In this document: one piece after another, positions 41,171 to 53,800 of the stretch | Layout: each line of letters begins with the position of its first letter | Position numbering within the stretch: position 1 is the stretch's first letter | Source of the DNA: Undaria pinnatifida | Lineage: Eukaryota > Sar > Phaeophyceae > Laminariales > Alariaceae | DNA: 64,000 bases | Reading direction: 5' to 3' | NCBI GenBank assembly: GCA_012845835.1 | Contig: JABAKD010000030.1 | Span: 14,959,210-15,023,209, forward strand | Notes under the pieces: generated by a model | The model's database searches: none | Told to the model about the DNA's origin: nothing | The model's input: the letters and a program-made list of their open reading frames with translations, nothing else | Position numbers and translations under genes: made by a program

Positions 41171-42860
41171 GATACAGCTTCTCGCCACAACGGGGGCTAC
41201 AATACTTCGGGAGCTTTGCTACGCCTCTACTCGCGCGTACACCCGCTGAAATGCGTTCATGTTGTCGTTGCGTTCGATATAAGCTCCAAGCTGTTTATGG
41301 GCTCGGCTGTCAAGACATGGTGTTCCAGCGACTCCAGATGCTGACGCGCGCTCACGAAGGGAGCACCGGGGGCAAGACCCCTGGCCAAGCGTGTGTGTGG
41401 ATTTCGCCTGTATTCACCGAACGTCAGCGCTTGGGACAAAACAACACCACCATATATTTGTACTGCAGTGCGTGATTAGGCCATTGTTCTTGGTCGTACT
41501 AGAAATGCGGGCTGATGGGACACAACAACAATCGCTTCGTTCCGCCTCGATTGCGGTTCCACGAGTCTTGGGGGGCTTTCTCGCCGTGTTTTCTCATTGG
41601 CCAGCCCACTCTGACGAACTTTCTTCGGAGCGCGCTCAAGAAAGTTGACAAAAGCCTCCGCCGCAAACTCGGCCGTGCGTTGTCCACGTCCGAGCATGCC
41701 CTGGAACGCGTCTACTGTTAATAGGTTTTTATCCTCGGGTGTTGGTGCCGCGATTGACGTGGTCAGACCTTCGATGTCAAGTGAGCAGCGCTTAGTGCTC
41801 CGCTGTTTGTGTGTTCGTGTTTTCTGCCTTCTGTTTGATATTTTATGCGCCCACGCTTCCCTACTCCAGCAGTTGTAGTAGCCCTGCGGGGTTCTCTTCT
41901 CTCCAGTACGCGAGAGAGAACGCTAGTGGGTTTTGCTCCTGGGGAAGGGGGGGGGGGGTTGCACGCGGGTAGCTCAGCTGGGCGGGCATCCGGGGTGTTG
42001 GTATTTGCGCCCCCAGTCTTGATGCTTGATCGAATGTCTTGCAAGACATGCAAGACGTGGCAAATATCGTCTCTTGTGCTAACACTGCTGGTATTAGGGA
42101 CCAGGAGCACTCCCTTTTTCGTGTTGGGTTAACATGATGTTAACCCTTTTCAATCCTACAAATTTATCTCAATTCTAAGTGATTTCGTGCCCCTAAAATA
42201 TGATTTGGATTTTTTTTTTTTGAGGGGGGCGGAGGGTGCAAACCCAGAAGTCCATTGGTATATAGCCAAAGGCAAAACACGACCCCCTCCCACGCATGCC
42301 TCCCTAGAGCTTGCGAAAACATCGCTCATATGCATACGTAAACAATACGTACTATGCGCTTCGTACGAACGAGAACGATGTTTTTGGTTGTTTCGGTGAG
42401 GGTTGCCTGGAAAGGAAATGAAGCGTACAGTCTCCGAGTTGAGAATCTATGTTATTGCCTTTACTACTGAGATTCTGCAGGATGATTGATCAAACAAAAT
42501 AAGGGGGGGGGGGGTGCGCCCGCCTTTGTTGAATAGCGATTGACTCAAGTGTATGTTGTCAGCTGGTCTCGCGAGGCATACTCGTAGAGAGCCTCAATCG
42601 AACACAATTGTCGCGTGGGAGAGCTCGCCTGAAAGGAGGCGATGTTTTCCTTTTCTTGTGATTGGTTTCATCCTGTTAACAATGGATCTCCCTAATGGTG
42701 TGCCTGGCTAGCTGCGGCCGACCCATTTCCCTACGACCATATTTTTCTTGTCGGTAGCTTTCTGAGTAGAGAGATTTGAAAATTGCACCGGAATCGGGTG
42801 TAAAGATGGCTCATTGTTACGGCTTGCGAACGGCCGGGGAAAAAAAAGTTGAAGATTACT
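41171..42860. other. No gene seen
   Basis: Overlapping frames on both strands at 41470-42130 look like shadows of one another. A tRNA A-box-like GCGGGTAGCTCAGCTGG at 41967 has no T-arm. No element boundaries found. Confidence 0.35.
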
Positions 42861-42865
42861 GCTTA

Positions 42866-42905
42866 ACCCCTTCAAAACCGCAAAACCCCTCCTTACATCA
42901 TACGG
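42866..42905 (+). mobile_element. ~90-bp miniature element, truncated
   Basis: TTAACCCCTTCAAAACCGC followed by CAAAACCCCTCCTTAC. Only the left half remains. Confidence 0.45.
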
Positions 42906-42909
42906 AGTA

Positions 42910-43240
42910 CTAAACCAGACGCGCGTGCTACGGTAGAGGTAGCACTTTTCGTCTGAAAATGTTTTCTGAATGACGAGGCGCCTTCGCCCAAAATCGTCGG
43001 AAAACACGCCCCATTTATTTATTGTTTCATGCTTCTCGTTGTGTACCTTTACCAACGAAGTTTTCATCCGGTAGCACTTTTTTTTTTGTTGCTCCAAATT
43101 TGCTTTTTGAAGAGGTCTTAGCTCCCAAATTGAGGGACCTCAAAGGCAGAAAAAAAGCTGTGCACCTCTTATCGTAGCACCCGTCACTAGCAGAATGTAA
43201 ATTGGCCCGAAAAAGAGTTTCCAGCTGCAAAAGCGTTAAG
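42910..43240. repeat. Diverged relative of the 34185 repeat plus small-element remnant
   Basis: GGTAGCACTTTTCGTC and TCCGGTAGCACTTTTTT resemble the complement of the AAAAAATGCTACCGG segment of 34185. GTTTCCAGCTGCAAAAGCG with TTAA at 43218-43240 looks like the right end of a 90-bp element. Confidence 0.35.
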
Positions 43241-44035
43241 CCCGCGGTTGCCGCCGTGCTTCGTTCAGTTTTAACTTCTCTGGCGGAGGGGGTGAACGGG
43301 AAACGGCGATCCCAGGGCCTGTGTGTTCGCGAGCATATTTTCCTGAAGTTTTCGCCTACTGCGACGTTCGCGGTGTTGTTGACGGACAATAATGAATGAC
43401 CAACCGAAACGAAGGGAAGCTGACGACGAAATGAGAGCGAGCAACGAGCAAGAAGAAGAAGAAGCGAGTCACGTCGTGGGCCACCTGCTATTTTTGCTAC
43501 GAGTACTATTAATAATAGTCCCTTTTGCTCCTGGCGCGCTTCACCTGACTTCGCAATAAGGCTGGCCTGATTCTATCTCCCCCCAAAAACGGCGACCACC
43601 ATTGCATGAACGCGCATCTTCCCACTCGCGCGGGGTGGCGTATTTCTCGATCCAATATTGCCATCAAATGCGCGGGCAAGCGCGTCTCCATTCAAGAGCC
43701 AAAGTTAAAAATAGGTCGTGAACATCATTGGCGACCATCCTCTTCTGCTTGCCTCCGAGCAACACACACGCACCAATTCACCCAATCCAGGTATTCCTCA
43801 GCGTGATGATGATGTTCGTTACCAGCTCACGACGACCGAGATTTCCTCTACAGCATTTATTTTTTCGCGCTCACTTGCAGCATGTGCCATGTTTTTTATC
43901 GTGTTCGTACCTTCTTGTTGCTGAAGAGGCATTCATTCTTAGACCACGGCTACGTTAGTTTTATTTTTTGGCCCCTTCTTGCGGCTGCTTGGGGTCACTC
44001 GCGCGAGTGACCCCCCGATATTCCTTTGCGGTCTA

Positions 44036-44135
44036 TTGACCCCTTTAGAAACCCCTTTAGAGCCCCCACACCCCTCCCTATACTAAATTCAAGTAAATTC
44101 GTCCCCCCAAAAGGGTTTTCAGTTGTGTAAGGGCG
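44036..44135 (+). mobile_element. ~90-bp miniature element (TTAACSCCTTT ends)
   Basis: TTGACCCCTTTAGAAACCCC, TTTAGAGCCCCCACACCCC, CCTATACTAAATTC, TTTTCAGTTGTGTAAGGGCG, TTAAG. There is a small internal duplication of CCCCTTTAGA. Confidence 0.65.
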
Positions 44136-44139
44136 TTAA

Positions 44140-46510
44140 GTTTATGTGCGTTTTTTTTTGCTTTTCAACATGAAAGACCCGCCAGATACAGATTAGTTAG
44201 CTACACACGAAGCCACCAAAAACTCGCCTAAGGCCCCTCATTTTTTACAATAAAAAAACGCCTACACAGGTAAGGTCTCTCTTGTTTCATTGAGGTACAG
44301 AGTCGCTCGCGGGCAAGTGGGAAAGTGCTCAGACTGATTCTGCGATGGCCCCCCAAAAAACTTGCGATTTTCTTTAACGAACGTTTTATGGCTGCTCGAC
44401 ACTAGGAAGGATGGGAGATGAAAAAATTATCTTCACTTGTTTTCTTGTTTGCAAGAGAGAAGGACTCTCGAACGATAACGTCTGGGTGGCAAGGGGCACC
44501 GTATTTCAGGATATACGGCCGTGAGCAGCTTTCGAAACCGGCGGTTTCGTTGAAGAAAAGTTGAGGAGGCTACAGTAGAACGACTCCTCACAGCGAAAAA
44601 TGGGGCACCCCCGCCCCCTACCGTGCCGGCTGACGCGTGCTACGATAGAGGCGCACCGTTTTTTTTCCTGTTCCACAACTTCGGAGCTTTACAGACCCCC
44701 CCCGGGCCCAAAACTGATTCGGAGAAAAAACAAGACTGGTACACCGGATGAATACGTAGTCCGACGGCCGAGGTACGCGACGATAATCATGCGAACGAAA
44801 GGGATTATTCTTTCCGACGGCCTTTGGCTTAAGGAGGCCCGCCATCCAGAAGCCATTTCGGGTCAAACATGCTCGTACCTCTTTTGTAGAAGGTGTCGGA
44901 GGCTAGAGCCATGCTCTCTGCGGTACGTGAGTCATCCCACGGCAAGGTTGCAGCAGAAAGTCCCTGAGCTCCTCACATGAGAAACTCAATTTCTCACCCG
45001 AAAAATGACTTCGAAGGCATTCGTTCGCACAACCCGACCAAGCTTCTATGCCTTAGTAGTAGTCCTAACTCATAAAATGCAGTATGTACTCGTGAAATTA
45101 CTCCATTGATGGGCAGTTCTCTCACATGAGGAACTCAATCGCCCAGAGGTATACATTTTTTTTGGCGCAAAAAGTGCAACCCATTCCGTGGGATGACTCA
45201 CGTGTAACAGCAGTTTTAGAGGGTGTACCATTTTGTTTCTGAAGCTCCCCTCGTAACCCATCACCATCTCCCAAAGTTATCATATCCTAGTCTAAATCCA
45301 AGTGTTTCGTCCCCATGTCGGGAGTGCGGTGCTAAATGCTCCATATATACTTCAGTACGCTTTCTCCCCCCAAAACGAATTCGGGGGGAAATGAATGTGC
45401 TATTGATAATGCATACGATGAAGAATCCCATGACCTAGTGGAACGATGTGGCCTCTTGGGATCCCTGAAGGTATGATCCGCAGAAGGGGCACAGGTGTGT
45501 CTTTCGCTGACCAGCAGTCAGCTGAGTAAAACCCAAATAGAGACGAGTAGAATTCCCTCACTACTATACATCGCGCAAGGCTTGCGTGATTGGGTCAGGG
45601 TACGACACTAGGTAGGCAACGACATACAATCCCCCCAGACTGGCTCTACGAAATAGCCCCCCCCCAAAACCAGCAACTTCTTCAACGAAACGTTATATGG
45701 CTGCTCGACACAAGGACGGATACAATCGAAAAAAAAGGTGTATGTCCATATATTTTTTTGTGTGCAAATGCCTATCGATCGATGACGTCGGGGCGTCGAG
45801 GGGCAACGTATCTTCAGGAGACACGACCGAGAGCTGGTTTTGAAACCCGGCGATTTCGTTAACAAAGACAAGTTGGGGGGGGGGGGGGCTCTACCGAAGA
45901 ACGACCCCCCCCAAAAAAAATGTTTTTTTTTGCGGACGAGTTTGGGTCAAGAAACCCTCCTGCCATTCAGAAATCGGATTCATTCAACCAAAAAGAGCCA
46001 CCTCTATCTTGTACATAGCACGGCCTGAAATTGGGAATATCGCCCATGACCGACGAAAAAGCCGTACACTGAGAACATTGCGCCAAACGTCCATAACCTT
46101 GGCTTTGCATTAAAATGTACGAGAGTGGCGCTTACTTCGGTGCAGGTTCCGTACTCCACAAATAATGCGAAGCAGAAACAAAGAATCGGTGCTGCACTGC
46201 ACCACCATACCCGCGGCTCGAATCACCATCCGATTTGTTACACCGAAAAAAAAAAAAGGACAGCCGATGTGGGGCTGACTATGCCCGCGTCTCGTCTCTG
46301 CGGCTTCTTGCCGAAACGACGCCAAAATGTGGGGTTGAGCCCCCAGCAGGTTCTCTCATACGTGGTCATGGTGTGGAGGACACACCGGGGTGGGTCGGTA
46401 CCTCGGGTCAGCTCACAACGGGGTCTGGGACCTCTGGTGACCGTGAACTTGTGTGTACTGAGGCGATACTATTAGGGGAAGAGGGGACCTGGTACCTCCA
46501 CACCGATCTT
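44140..46510. other. No gene; decayed repeats
   Basis: Fragments related to the 34185 repeat occur near 44820 (GGCTTAAGGAGGCCCG) and 45945 (TGGGTCAAGAAACCCTCC). Near 45280-45335 is CCTAGTCTAAATCCAAGTG with GGAGTGCGGTGCTAAA, which also occurs at 568-615. No conserved protein domain is seen in any frame. Confidence 0.35.
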
Positions 46511-46512
46511 TA

Positions 46513-46602
46513 AACGCCTTTACAACTGGAAACCCTTTTTTTATTGTACAAAATTACATGAATTTATTATAGGGAAGGATTTTGGGGCCCTAAAGGGGTT
46601 TG
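46513..46602 (-). mobile_element. ~90-bp miniature element (TTAACSCCTTT ends)
   Basis: TAAACGCCTTTACAACTGG, AAACCCTTTTTTT, GGGGCCCTAAAGGGG, in minus orientation. Confidence 0.6.
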
Positions 46603-47828
46603 CTCGATCTACACACACCTGATCCAAAACGTCATCACAGCATGACTATCTCGCCGCCTCCAGACATCCGAAAAACGGAGGGGCATAGGGTGAGGAGAGG
46701 GCATGGCCTCTACGCGCCATCCCTTATGCGTTCGCAAAATGCTGCATACTTTGTATACACCAGCATCCGATATGGTGTCTGCAACCTCCTCGGTTCGAAG
46801 ATTGCAGCAGCACGTACGCGTGGCCCGCTGTTAATGCCGTACCCGGCAGTTTGCACCTGTTCAGGAAGCGGTACTCGTATAAACTGGAAGTACCTCCTTC
46901 TCTCGAACAATACCAGCGTAAAAAAGTTCACTCAAAGTACAAAGCAAACGCATATGCACAAGAGGTAATGTTCTTCATTCGCCAGCAGCAACCACATACC
47001 AGGCAACAACGCACCGAAACGACAGCCCTCCGCGCAGCGTACCTCGCTTAGTCCATTCCTTCTCTATCCAGATTCGAGACCAGATCGGTAATCGTTCCGA
47101 TGGCGGTGGCTAAACCGCGCCCCCCTTACGAACAGCAATTTACGAACAGCCATTCACGCGCGCAGCAAGCGCGCATCGAAGGCGGCACCATCGAAAACTC
47201 AAGCCCCTTTCAAATGAACTGCGCCGACGTGTTCGGGGATAATGTTCTTGGAAGCAGTCGCCTAGGGGGGGGGGGGGTTGGCAGTCTTGAACGGGAGTGG
47301 AAAATAATGTGTGCGGCGTTTCGTGATAGCCGAAACACCAACTTATATCCGCACCTCAACCCGATGCGACACACCGAAATTATGCCACAAGTTAGCCTCT
47401 AATTCCATTGCGCTAGGAGAGCAACATGGGGTACAACTCGGGGACTTGGCAAATTTCGCTCGTGGAGTGGAAATGTGTAATAATGCGGCGCGCGCTGCGC
47501 ATCCAAAAGTTAGAGCATCCGAGGCGATGCGAAGCAGCAGCAGCAAACAACGATGCATACTCATAGCAACCCTATCCGGCGAGGATACGTGCTTCGTACT
47601 GCCGCTTGCCGATCAGCTATAGTCTACGCCGACTGCGCAACAATAAATTCCGCCGCATTTTTACAAGCCCGGCGCACCAAACACTCTTAACCCAACGGCA
47701 GGCACAGAATAACGATACCAACCGTTTCGTAGTACAGAGAGCGAAATGAAAATGGAGGACGTCTCTAACAAGAAACGTGGCGCTAGTTCACGAGATCCTG
47801 CATAGTAGTAGCAGAAGCACAGCTATGA
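46603..47828. other. No gene seen
   Basis: Frames here (e.g. plus 46851-47051) lack recognisable domains. A 12-bp poly-G tract lies near 47265. Downstream flank of the hydrolase gene, whose stop codon is at 47830-47832. Confidence 0.35.
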
Positions 47829-47829
47829 T

Positions 47830-50800
47830 TTACAGCCGAGACGCGGCCCGGGGTCTTTCGCCCTCATCTTCTTCTTTGCCGCCGCCGTCGTTGCCACCTC
47901 CGGCGGTATCTCCTTCTTCGCCCACCCGATCGCCAGGCGTCGCGCACAACGCAGCGGCTGCCTCTACCCCCGCTCGCTCGGCCGTCAAAGCGTCGAAGTA
48001 CCGCGTGATCAGCCTGTCCGCCCAGCTTTGTCTAGTTTCGACAGGCACAAACACGCCACCGGGAGGTTGAGGACGACGGACAAGGCACAGGGGAAACATG
48101 AGCGTCAGGAAACAGGTGTCGGCGCGAGTGTGGTGGTGGTGGTTGGGGGGGGGGGATCACAGCTCGTTCTGCGGTCACTCGCCTGGTTGTCGCTGGCGCG
48201 ATGGGAACGACAACCAAATAGGGACGGTCAACATTCAATACAGGGTTTAGGCATGGCATGCGCCAAGTTTTGGCTACAAGACTCACGATACCGCGGTGTC
48301 AACCATTCGAATCACATGCATGCATGGAAACAAGACGCAGCAGCTCTACACATCGAAAAGTGCAATGGTACTAAATATCGGAGTCTCCACCACGACATGA
48401 AGAAAACCCGTCCTAAGCGCGAAGGGAAGTCCTGGCGGGATAGCGATCACCGACGTACGCCCTCCAAGCGCTGCGTGCTACGAACTAACACGGCAATGGC
48501 GTCGACAAACTGCTGATACTGCACAGCAGCAGTCTATACCACTGCAAGCAGCACATTCTTACGCTCTCCGTGTTTGCAGCGGGGGGGGGGGGGGGGGGGG
48601 GGGGGCTCTTGTAACACCTCGTCCTGTTTTTTTTTTTTCTCACACTTCTATTTTCCAGCTTCTGGACAAGCCGTGGTCACAGGTGTCGTCCCTTCTCCCC
48701 CCCGGTTCTTGCCTTCAATTTTTATCGCGCATAGGGTTCAGCAATCCCACTGCTCGTCGATTTTTCATCGAGTGTTGCCAACTCACGCTCTCGCGCTTTC
48801 CGCAAGTCAATTCGTGCACACGAAAAAGTCCCTACGAATAACCTCGTCCTGATGACGCACCCTGAGGGTGTCGCACCATCTGTGTCAAAACCGGGTGACA
48901 AGGACCCCGCCCGCAACATCGCGTGTTTTTCCCGATAAGCGTCGAGGTGCCGTACAGTAGTATGTAGCACATCCAACGCTTGCCTGAACGGTGAGAAAGC
49001 GACAACAGTTAAGGCCGAGCGTGCACGCTCATTTGTGGCGTTTCCCCCTTTACCTCTCCAAAAAACCAAGCGAGCATGGCTTATGTGTCTGTCTGCACGA
49101 CGCGGCGGCGATGGAACCCCCCCCCCCGGACCGCACCCTTAAAATATACATATACAATAGTTGGCCTCGGTTGGCACCGACGCCGTAAAACATCATGTAC
49201 GGAGTATATATTGGGGTTGGCGTTGGTTAGCAACGACGCTGTAAAACATGCCACTCACTGCGTGAGCTAGACAACCAGGGTACCGCTTTTTTGTTCTTGT
49301 TTTTGGCGATCACCATGATGGTTATCGAGCTAGATCATATTGTGCGGGGTGGAGAACCATAACTCTGCACAAGGGGAATGATCGCACCACGTAGTGTGAA
49401 TATGGTAAGGCACCCACGAGGCAGTTACAAAGTAATACCCATTGCTGTCTCTGGAGTGGCCACACCAGAAAACAAAGTAACTCATTGGCGCTGTCATCCA
49501 TAAGCAAGAAGGTAGGCACAAGGTGCCGAAGTCCGTCTTACGAGCGGTTCTTGGAAGGATGCAGTTCACCCTTCATGCGACTCGCCCGACACCTCACCGC
49601 GCTTCGTGCTTGGTGCAAGCAATTGTCTGCCTGGTTGGTGAAAACCCGACGTGCTCCGTCCCGGCATAGTAGGGATGCGAGGGTCTATGGTTGTACGACT
49701 GCGGCCATGCACAAACTGAGTACCCCCCCCCCTCCTAGTGACCGCGCATGACAAAAAACGGAACGAGCGCCAAAACATTGGAGTGTCTCTACTAGAAGCA
49801 GGAACGACGCTCCGCCGTGAAAGGGATACGTGATCAATGGCCGAATGACTAGAGCAAACAACAATAGAGTAAGCCTCCTCCTATTGCCCGTAAAAGGCAG
49901 ACAAGGGCGAGGCACCAAGTATGACCACGGCGAAAAACCCTATCAATAACGGAATAAACATTCAAAAATATGTAAATGCAGGGTGAAAAAGAAAGGGGCG
50001 CGCGATAGCCTGAGCGGCACACAGGGTAAAAACACCCCCCCATCTTTGAGCGGAATCTCATTTTTTATGTTCTCGAAAACGCGATAGCACTCGCACACTC
50101 GCACAAAACGTACTCGAGGTACTAATACACACCCATTAATACGCGCGATCGGAGCATAACACACAGCTTGCGAATATGAGTCCGACGAAATCTTCTATCT
50201 CACAGCCGCAGTTTATTCTATGTTTTTACAATATACAGAGACTACAGGCGCACGGTCGCTGGGATGCTCCCCATGCAGCACACGTGGCAGCCGCGCCACA
50301 CCGTGCCGCGCCGCGTCGAGAGTCCCACCTTCCCCAAGGGTTGAAGCCCTCGCCGAAGCCGATGTGTCCGCCCGCGGCCGTGGACACGAAGATGACGCAC
50401 GGGTTGCGCCGCGCCTGGTCCAGCGGGAACAGGTTCGACTGGCAGATGGGGTCGTCGAGGGCGTTGATGCACAAAAGGGGGCACCGCACGTCCGCCAGGT
50501 AACGGCTGCTCGAACCGTCTCGGTGGTACTCCTAAAAAACGAGGCGTTTGTGAGAGGGAGACGGAGGGTGTGAGGGGCGCGTAAAATAGGAGTAAAGACC
50601 TGTTTGAATCGGACGAGCATATAAGATGATGTCTCTTGCGCTGCCTACGTAGACGCGGTCGCGCGCATACATGCACGAAAATCTGCCGCCGGCGAAACCC
50701 CACGAAGATGACGTGTTGGCGCACGACCACGGCAACAGCCGCCTAGTCTAGCTACTGCAACTGGGTTTATAGAGACCTCGTCTCTGTTGACTATGGATGT

Positions 50801-53800
50801 CATACTTGCGTCTGGTTGCCACCAATTACATCGGCACACAAGTAGGGGGGGCGGTGACGCAGCTCGCAAATATGAATGTTGACCTGAACTTCGTCGAACT
50901 CACGGCTGACGTCCTTGAAATGTATTTTATAAAATATGTATATACTCGTATATATATGTGTTTGTTTTTTTAACAGAACAATATGACCCCTCCCATTATG
51001 AAAATACTCTCCCACATAGTATATTACAAGTACCAACAACGCAGCTTGCAAATATGAGTATTGACCCGAAATTCGTCGAACTCACGGCTGACGTCCTTGA
51101 AATATTTTTATCAAGTAGGGGGGGCGGTGATCCCGACGAAAAAAATGGATTCCTTCGCTGTCCTTACCATAAGAAACGCCGCAGATACGCCGGAGAAGCA
51201 AGAGGTGGCAGTCCTGCTTACGCGGAGCAGCACATCATGGCACTACAGACAAGGTGCAATCGTCCATGCACACAACGCTATTGCTGCTGCGCATGCGTAA
51301 AAACCCCCTCCAAGAAGTCATTAGCCCCTCGCGGACCAAACCGCTGGCAAAAAAAAAAAATAATGGCGGAAAAACACACGTCCGTGTTTCCTTCCGGCAT
51401 ATAAATAGGCCTTTGAGCAAATTAGAACGACATACAACGGTCTTTTTTCCCCCGACCTTAACGTCCCGATAGCCCCACATGGGCACGATCAACGACGCGT
51501 CGTACTCTTCGAGACTGGAAGCGCTGGCGCATCCCGACAAGTCCAACTCCCTTCGTCGACCGAGAAACTCGTTGTCTATATGCTCTCTCAAAGCCAGCTG
51601 CTTGTTCACATCGAGTCGGGGCGGGAAACAAAGATTGGAGGCAACAAGGGGGAAGAGGACGGGGACAGTCACGTGTGTTAGACACATGTCGTGAAGAGCG
51701 GAATCGGGCAGGAAAATAATCGCAAAATGCACGGGGCCTGGCACTATTCTGACCAGAGTGTTTTTCGGCGTGTGCTCCGGTCTCTGCGCTTCCCCCGGGC
51801 AAACCCGCATCGGCCCCGTCGAGAACGACACCTAGTCTCCTATGCTTTGTCGCGCCGAGTAGCCATATAGAGCTGGCGCGATGGCAACACTACAGCGGTA
51901 GCACTGGCAGTAACATCAACACCGGGACCAACAACGACCACAACAACTACACCATCACTAGCACCACCACCTCCACCACCATTACCACCACCACTAACAA
52001 CACTAACATCACCACCACCACCAAAAACAATAACATCAAACAACTACAAAACCCATCACCAACAACACCAATACCACCAACACCGAACAACAACGAACAA
52101 GAGAGTCAACAGAGCGCTACCATCCACCCCGCGGCCTATCAACATGAAAAAAAAATCGTCAGGGGTAAACTTCTCACCCTCAATCCAATGGTCAATGCCA
52201 AGCTGTAAAACTTTCCGAGGATCGTCCCGATGATCCCGCCCGCCTCGCCCCCCGCGACAGTATTTTTCTCAAAGTTCCAAGGGTTCGACACGGCCACGGC
52301 ACCCGCCAGGGGTCGGTAACCGAGCTTCCCCTCCTCTCCCAGATACTTCACCAGCAGGTTAGCCCCAAGCGAGTACCCAACAGCATATATCGGCGCTTCA
52401 GGGTACCTGGTCGTAGAAGCGGGCGCGTGTGGCAAGGATAGGGTATATGTAGATGTTAATGCTCGTAGTATAACGGCAACACGCATTGCCAACATGCCCG
52501 AAAAAGTGGGTTGTAGCGGTGGCTTCGGCGAAGAATGATAGCAAGGGGAAAACAGCAGCTGGGGGCTGGGCGATCGAACGATATACTGTCCTTCGTTCTT
52601 CACGTACTCGTCCGTAAATAGCCCGCAAAAATTGCCGGCCACTGCTTGTTACCACGATTTTTGCTCGCAACTGCCGCCGCCGCGGTGGCCCCTCTTCTGC
52701 ACAATACACGCAGCAACCCAAGACACGTCCACGCGCAAGGCGCCGGGTAAAGCTGCCGCGACAAACAGCCACAGCAGCAACAGCAGCAGCAGCAGAAGCA
52801 GCAGCGGCAGTACACTGTCGCGTCCGAACCTACCTATGTCGGATGTGGCTGACGGCTAAACGGACATCCCCGGTGAAGGCACCGCTGTACGACCAGCCTG
52901 AAGTCAGACGAGTGCCGCCACAGCCGCGGTGGTTCATAGCGACCGCCCTCCAGCCTCTCGCGTGCGCGTTCTCCTTCAAGACCAGGACGTGGACGAAGCA
53001 GAAAGTGCGAAAAATCGAGGGGGTGCAACGACAACACAAGAGACGTATGTGCAGTAACGCTACAGCATGGGTCCACAACCAATAAACAACCCGTCAAGAA
53101 ATTGAATTTCACGCTTTGGGTAGCGCTAAAGAAATCGACTAAGAAATCATGCTCAGCGGCGAGCCCAGCACTAATCTTGTATATACAGCCCATGCTCAAG
53201 GTTGGTGCGAAAGAATGGCTCCAGCCTTGACTCCTAGCAGATTGTCATTGTTGGCGGGTCCACCGTATATTACCAAATGGATTCTGGATTCCCTTGCTTT
53301 TTCCTAATTGCAACGGAAGTACACACCCAAAACGCGCAATCCATCGTTAACTCAGGCACAACCTGAACATTTCTGCCACTTCGTGTTTGTGAATCCGCTT
53401 CACCACAGAGGCGTTTCGATGTTCGGCGGCAGCTACGCAAGCCCTGACTCTCTCCTATGCGGGTTGTGCGGGGGGGGGGAAAGTGCCCACGAAGCAAGAA
53501 GCACAGAAAACACCGCGGTTTTCTTCGGCATCGTACAAAGAACACCACATTCAGTCGCGGAAACACAACCACCCGGCTCGAATTCACGACCAGCGGGAGA
53601 AATCCCGACAGCTGTGATAATGTGGGCAACAGAGTCGTACAGCTGTCGTTTCTCATCCTCGCAGTCCATACGTGCTAACAAACCTTACAAAGTTTCAGTC
53701 CATATCCACTTATTTGATACAAGCCGGTGCGGTATGAACACGTGGGGAGGAGGGTGGGGCACCGACCATGGAGTACAGCACGCAAGCCTCGTCGCTGCTT

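Noticed and set aside
41961-42030. tRNA gene (GCGGGTAGCTCAGCTGGGC)
   Set aside because: A-box-like only; no anticodon arm or T-arm at the right distance.
50213-50230. Polyadenylation signal AATAAA ending the hydrolase gene after exon 6
   Set aside because: The frame continues in phase to the SWADR exon at 48031, so this AATAAA lies in an intron.
51235-51831. 198-residue single-exon minus gene
   Set aside because: Only the middle (51457-51600) matches the hydrolase; the rest is intron on both sides.
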